Assembly: GCA_018396915.1 (NCBI GenBank)
Contig: JAGTRD010000015.1
Coordinates: 1-40,203 of the forward strand
DNA length: 40,203 bases
Direction of reading: 5' to 3'
Origin: Candidatus Bathyarchaeota archaeon
Lineage (GTDB): Archaea > Thermoproteota > Bathyarchaeia > 40CM-2-53-6 > RBG-13-38-9
Shown: positions 38,228 to 40,203 of the stretch, in pieces
How the letters are laid out: each line of letters opens with the position of its first letter
Numbering within the stretch: the first letter of the stretch is position 1
Notes under the pieces: model-generated
Told to the model about the DNA's origin: nothing
What the model saw: the letters and a program-made list of their open reading frames with translations, nothing else
Databases searched by the model: none
Program-made: the position numbers and the translations under genes

Positions 38228-38449
38228 ATGTCAGTAATAAGCATAAGAGTTGACAGAAAGATTAAGGAGCTTTTAGAGAAGGCAGGGGTCGATGTATCGA
38301 GGGAGGTTAAACAATTTCTTCAGGAATTAGCTTGGAGGGTGGAGTTGAAGGAGAGGTTGAAGGAGTTGGATGAGCGATTAAGCAAGATCCCCGAAGCCCC
38401 TCTAGGATTCTCATCAGAGAGTGTGAGGGAAGACCGTGAAAGTCATTGA
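38228..38449 (+). CDS. vapB: VapB-type RHH antitoxin
   Basis: This 73-aa protein starts SVISIRVDRKIKELLEKAGV, then SREVKQFLQELAWRVELKER, and ends SVREDRESH. It is a sister of the VapB at 15099-15323. The REDRE tail codons contain GAGGGAAG and the toxin GTG start; the overlap is 14 nt. The ORF can start earlier (38159), but ATG 38228 gives the normal VapB N-terminus, and the upstream part is palindromic promoter DNA. Confidence 0.85.
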   Translation: MSVISIRVDRKIKELLEKAGVDVSREVKQFLQELAWRVELKERLKELDERLSKIPEAPLGFSSESVREDRESH

Positions 38450-38837
38450 CTCTTCGGCCCTATCAAAGTATGTGAATAGAGAGGCCAACTGGAAAGAAGT
38501 TAGAAAACATCTTGAGGAAGGATGCATGACACTGGATCTTGCCATTAAAGAAGTTGGAAACAGTATATGGAAACGTGTTTCAAGGGGCGAGTTGGATCCA
38601 GACACAGCAATGTCACTCTTCAAAGACCTCGTCATACTCAAACCTTTCAAAACAGCAAGCCAAGAAGATCTTCTAGATGTTAAAGCTCTGGAAACAGCTA
38701 TTCGTCAAGGCATAACCATCTACGATGCCCTATTTATACAGTTTTCAAAAGAACTCAACCTTCCACTTTTAACGTCGGATAAGAGACAGGCTGAGGCTTC
38801 GCAAAAAACAGGTGTGGAAACAACATATGTAGAATAG
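38436..38837 (+). CDS. vapC: VapC-type PIN toxin
   Basis: GTG 38436 starts a 133-aa PIN ribonuclease: KVIDSSALSKYVNREANW (D5), AIKEVGNSIWKRV, TIYDALFIQFSKE and LLTSDKRQAEA. All acids are present. Its GTG falls within the antitoxin's Arg-Glu codons. A 150-base gap follows, then the tRNA-Leu on the other strand. Confidence 0.9.
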   Translation: MKVIDSSALSKYVNREANWKEVRKHLEEGCMTLDLAIKEVGNSIWKRVSRGELDPDTAMSLFKDLVILKPFKTASQEDLLDVKALETAIRQGITIYDALFIQFSKELNLPLLTSDKRQAEASQKTGVETTYVE

Positions 38838-38988
38838 TCTATCTAAAATTCTCTACGGCATCTTATAGAGGCGCATCTTATAATTCAAACCTTGGAGTGG
38901 GATGGATTTAATAGCAGAAGTCAAGCGAAGATTTCAGCGGCTTTCAGTTGAAAGAGAGTTGATGGTGGATAATTTTGATTTTTGAAGA

Positions 38989-39076
38989 TGGTGCAGGGGG
39001 TGGGATTCGAACCCACGAAGGCCTACGCCATGAGGTCCTGAACCTCACCCCTTTGACCTGACTTGGGAACCCCTGC
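38989..39076 (-). tRNA. tRNA-Leu (anticodon CAG)
   Basis: Read on the minus strand, the acceptor stem GCAGGGG pairs with CCCCTGC, followed by A and an encoded CCA (38989-38991). The anticodon stem TGAGG/CCTCA encloses the loop TTCAGGA with anticodon CAG. A long variable arm, as in tRNA-Leu, comes next, and the T arm is GTGGG-TTCGAAT-CCCAC. No intron is visible. Confidence 0.95.
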
Positions 39077-39159
39077 CAACCCTACACTTTAACAAGTCGT
39101 TATTGTCTTTAACCACCTTAAACTGTGGCTTTCACCCATATGGACTATCGATATACAGT

Positions 39160-40011
39160 TTATTTTTTGTCAGGGAATCTTATTATGCTTTCTGGCTGGG
39201 CAGCATCTTTGATAGATCTCTTCAAATTCTGCGTTGCATTCCTCAACCTCTCTACCGCTGCGTCTGGGGCTTGCATATTCTCTTCGATAATCTTGACAAG
39301 TGCGCTTCCTACTATGATTCCGTCTGCCCCAGCCTCAGCGAGTGTTCTTGCATGTTGCGGCTTCGAGACGCCGAAGCCTACCGCTAGAGGGATCCTGCCC
39401 TTAGTGTATGGTAGAAACCTCTTAACCATGTTGATGGTTGAGTCTTGCAGTCTCTCCCTCTCCCCTGTCACGCCGAATAGGGCTACGGCGTATAGGAATC
39501 CTGTTGTGTATTCAAGAATTTTCAGTAGCCTCCCATTTGATGTTGATGGTGCTGCAAGGAATATTGTGTCTATCCCCTCATCTTCAGCGGATCTCTTATA
39601 TTCTTCAGCCTCCTCAGGTGGAAGGTCTGGAACCACGAGGCCGTCAACCCTATTCGCACTCGCCATCTCCATGAATTCTCTTAATCCCATCCTGTATATG
39701 ATGTTGAAGTAGGTTAGCAGGACTATGGGTTTTCGGTGTCTATTCTTTATCTCTCCCACCATCCTGATTACTGACTTTGGGGTTGTACCTGCCTTCAATG
39801 CCCTTACAGTTGCGGCTTGGATTGTTGGTCCGTCAGCTATTGGGTCTGAGAATGGTATGCCCAACTCTATTATGTCGACGCCTCCGTTTATGAGGGCCTC
39901 AACTAGCCTCGGTGTGTATTTCGGTTCTGGGTCTCCGGCTGTGAGGTAGGCTATCAGAGCTGCTTCACCTCTGGATTCGAGTCTCTCGAAAGTCTCACTT
40001 ATACCCGTCAA
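39160..40011 (-). CDS. trpA: Tryptophan synthase alpha subunit
   Basis: TrpA cleaves indole-3-glycerol phosphate to indole and glyceraldehyde 3-phosphate. It is a 283-aa TIM barrel with [10 protein letters not shown], the catalytic E49 and D60 in [35 protein letters not shown] and [10 protein letters not shown]. It starts at TTG 40011, overlapping the trpB TGA as TTGA, so the two subunits are made together in equal amounts. Length is normal. It is the last gene of the trp operon here. Confidence 0.97.
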   Translation of the reverse strand: MTGISETFERLESRGEAALIAYLTAGDPEPKYTPRLVEALINGGVDIIELGIPFSDPIADGPTIQAATVRALKAGTTPKSVIRMVGEIKNRHRKPIVLLTYFNIIYRMGLREFMEMASANRVDGLVVPDLPPEEAEEYKRSAEDEGIDTIFLAAPSTSNGRLLKILEYTTGFLYAVALFGVTGERERLQDSTINMVKRFLPYTKGRIPLAVGFGVSKPQHARTLAEAGADGIIVGSALVKIIEENMQAPDAAVERLRNATQNLKRSIKDAAQPESIIRFPDKK

Positions 40012-40203
40012 ATCTTGACCCCCATCTTCTCAGCGACAACCTCAACATCCTTGTCCCCCCTCCCTGAGAGTGTGACCACGACTATCTCTTCCTCGCCCAT
40101 TTTTGAGGCGAGTCTCCTCATATATGCAAGGGCGTGGCATGGCTCCAAGGCGGGGATGATCCCTTCCACTCTGGAGAGTTCTAGAAAAGCTTCTAAAGCT
40201 TCA
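40008..40203 (-). CDS. trpB: Tryptophan synthase beta subunit, C-terminal part only
   Basis: The last 64 codons are in the window; the rest lies beyond the right edge. They read [20 protein letters not shown], then [20 protein letters not shown] and [10 protein letters not shown], the PLP-phosphate side and C-terminus of TrpB. The segment [10 protein letters not shown] has PC where many TrpB have S(S/A). TrpB joins indole and serine to make tryptophan. Stop TGA 40008-40010 overlaps the trpA start. Confidence 0.95.
   Translation of the reverse strand, partial: EALEAFLELSRVEGIIPALEPCHALAYMRRLASKMGEEEIVVVTLSGRGDKDVEVVAEKMGVKI

Noticed and set aside
38989-39076. tRNA-Leu as an integration site of a mobile element
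   Set aside because: I found no integrase gene and no repeated copy of the tRNA 3' end elsewhere in the window.
39125-39712. 195-codon plus-strand ORF opposite trpA
   Set aside because: trpA is certain, with both catalytic residues; this frame is its shadow.

Overview
The window is archaeal, most likely from an uncultivated TACK-type lineage such as Bathyarchaeia (an inference; no rRNA is present). The evidence is a complete nurA-herA-mre11-rad50 DNA-end-resection operon, VapBC, HEPN-MNT and AbrB-PIN toxin-antitoxin (TA) loci, a NitrOD5-MEDS-KaiC-like signalling cluster, a CRISPR repeat ending in ATTGAAAG, TATA boxes 25-30 nt before genes, several apparently leaderless starts, and frequent TTG/GTG starts.

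Layout. 1-140 is the leader-distal end of a CRISPR array. 162-4080 holds a VapBC pair, a cupin, a rhomboid protease, an AbrB-PIN pair and a small RHH/winged-helix two-gene unit. 4171-8345 is a two-gene operon for large exported Ig-like proteins. 8495-13163 holds a radical SAM protein, two divergent DUF72 proteins (one with a SWIM-like tail), a decayed AbrB-PIN pair and a DUF523 protein. 13436-17283 is almost entirely TA loci, intact and broken, ending in an RHH-MNT-HEPN fusion. 17884-24258 is nurA-herA-mre11-rad50. 24334-33654 mixes further TA loci with a DUF362 operon, a solitary DNA methyltransferase, a HhH-GPD-like protein, a broken alpha-toroid protein and TspO. 33837-36211 is a KaiC-like/NitrOD5/MEDS signalling operon with two apparent frameshifts. 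36487-40203 holds an orphan ABC ATPase, two more VapBC pairs, a tRNA-Leu(CAG) and the trpB-trpA junction.

The main theme is TA density. I count about 17 TA loci in 40 kb: VapBC with RHH or AbrB antitoxins, HEPN-MNT, HepT-MNT, an AbiEii-like remnant, and orphan PIN fragments. About half are frameshifted, truncated or reduced to short remnants, while the long genes between them (nurA, herA, mre11, rad50, the two secreted proteins, trpA) are open. This looks like a zone of repeated TA gain and decay. Some single frameshifts at homopolymers could instead be sequence errors.

Genes work together in four clear units: NurA-HerA-Mre11-Rad50 for double-strand-break end resection; the two exported proteins as a translationally coupled surface pair; the KaiC-like ATPase with NitrOD5 and MEDS proteins as a probable sensory module; and trpB-trpA as the end of a tryptophan operon. 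In several vapBC pairs the 3' end of the antitoxin gene carries the Shine-Dalgarno sequence and start codon of the toxin, so the antitoxin tail peptide and the toxin initiation signal are one piece of sequence.
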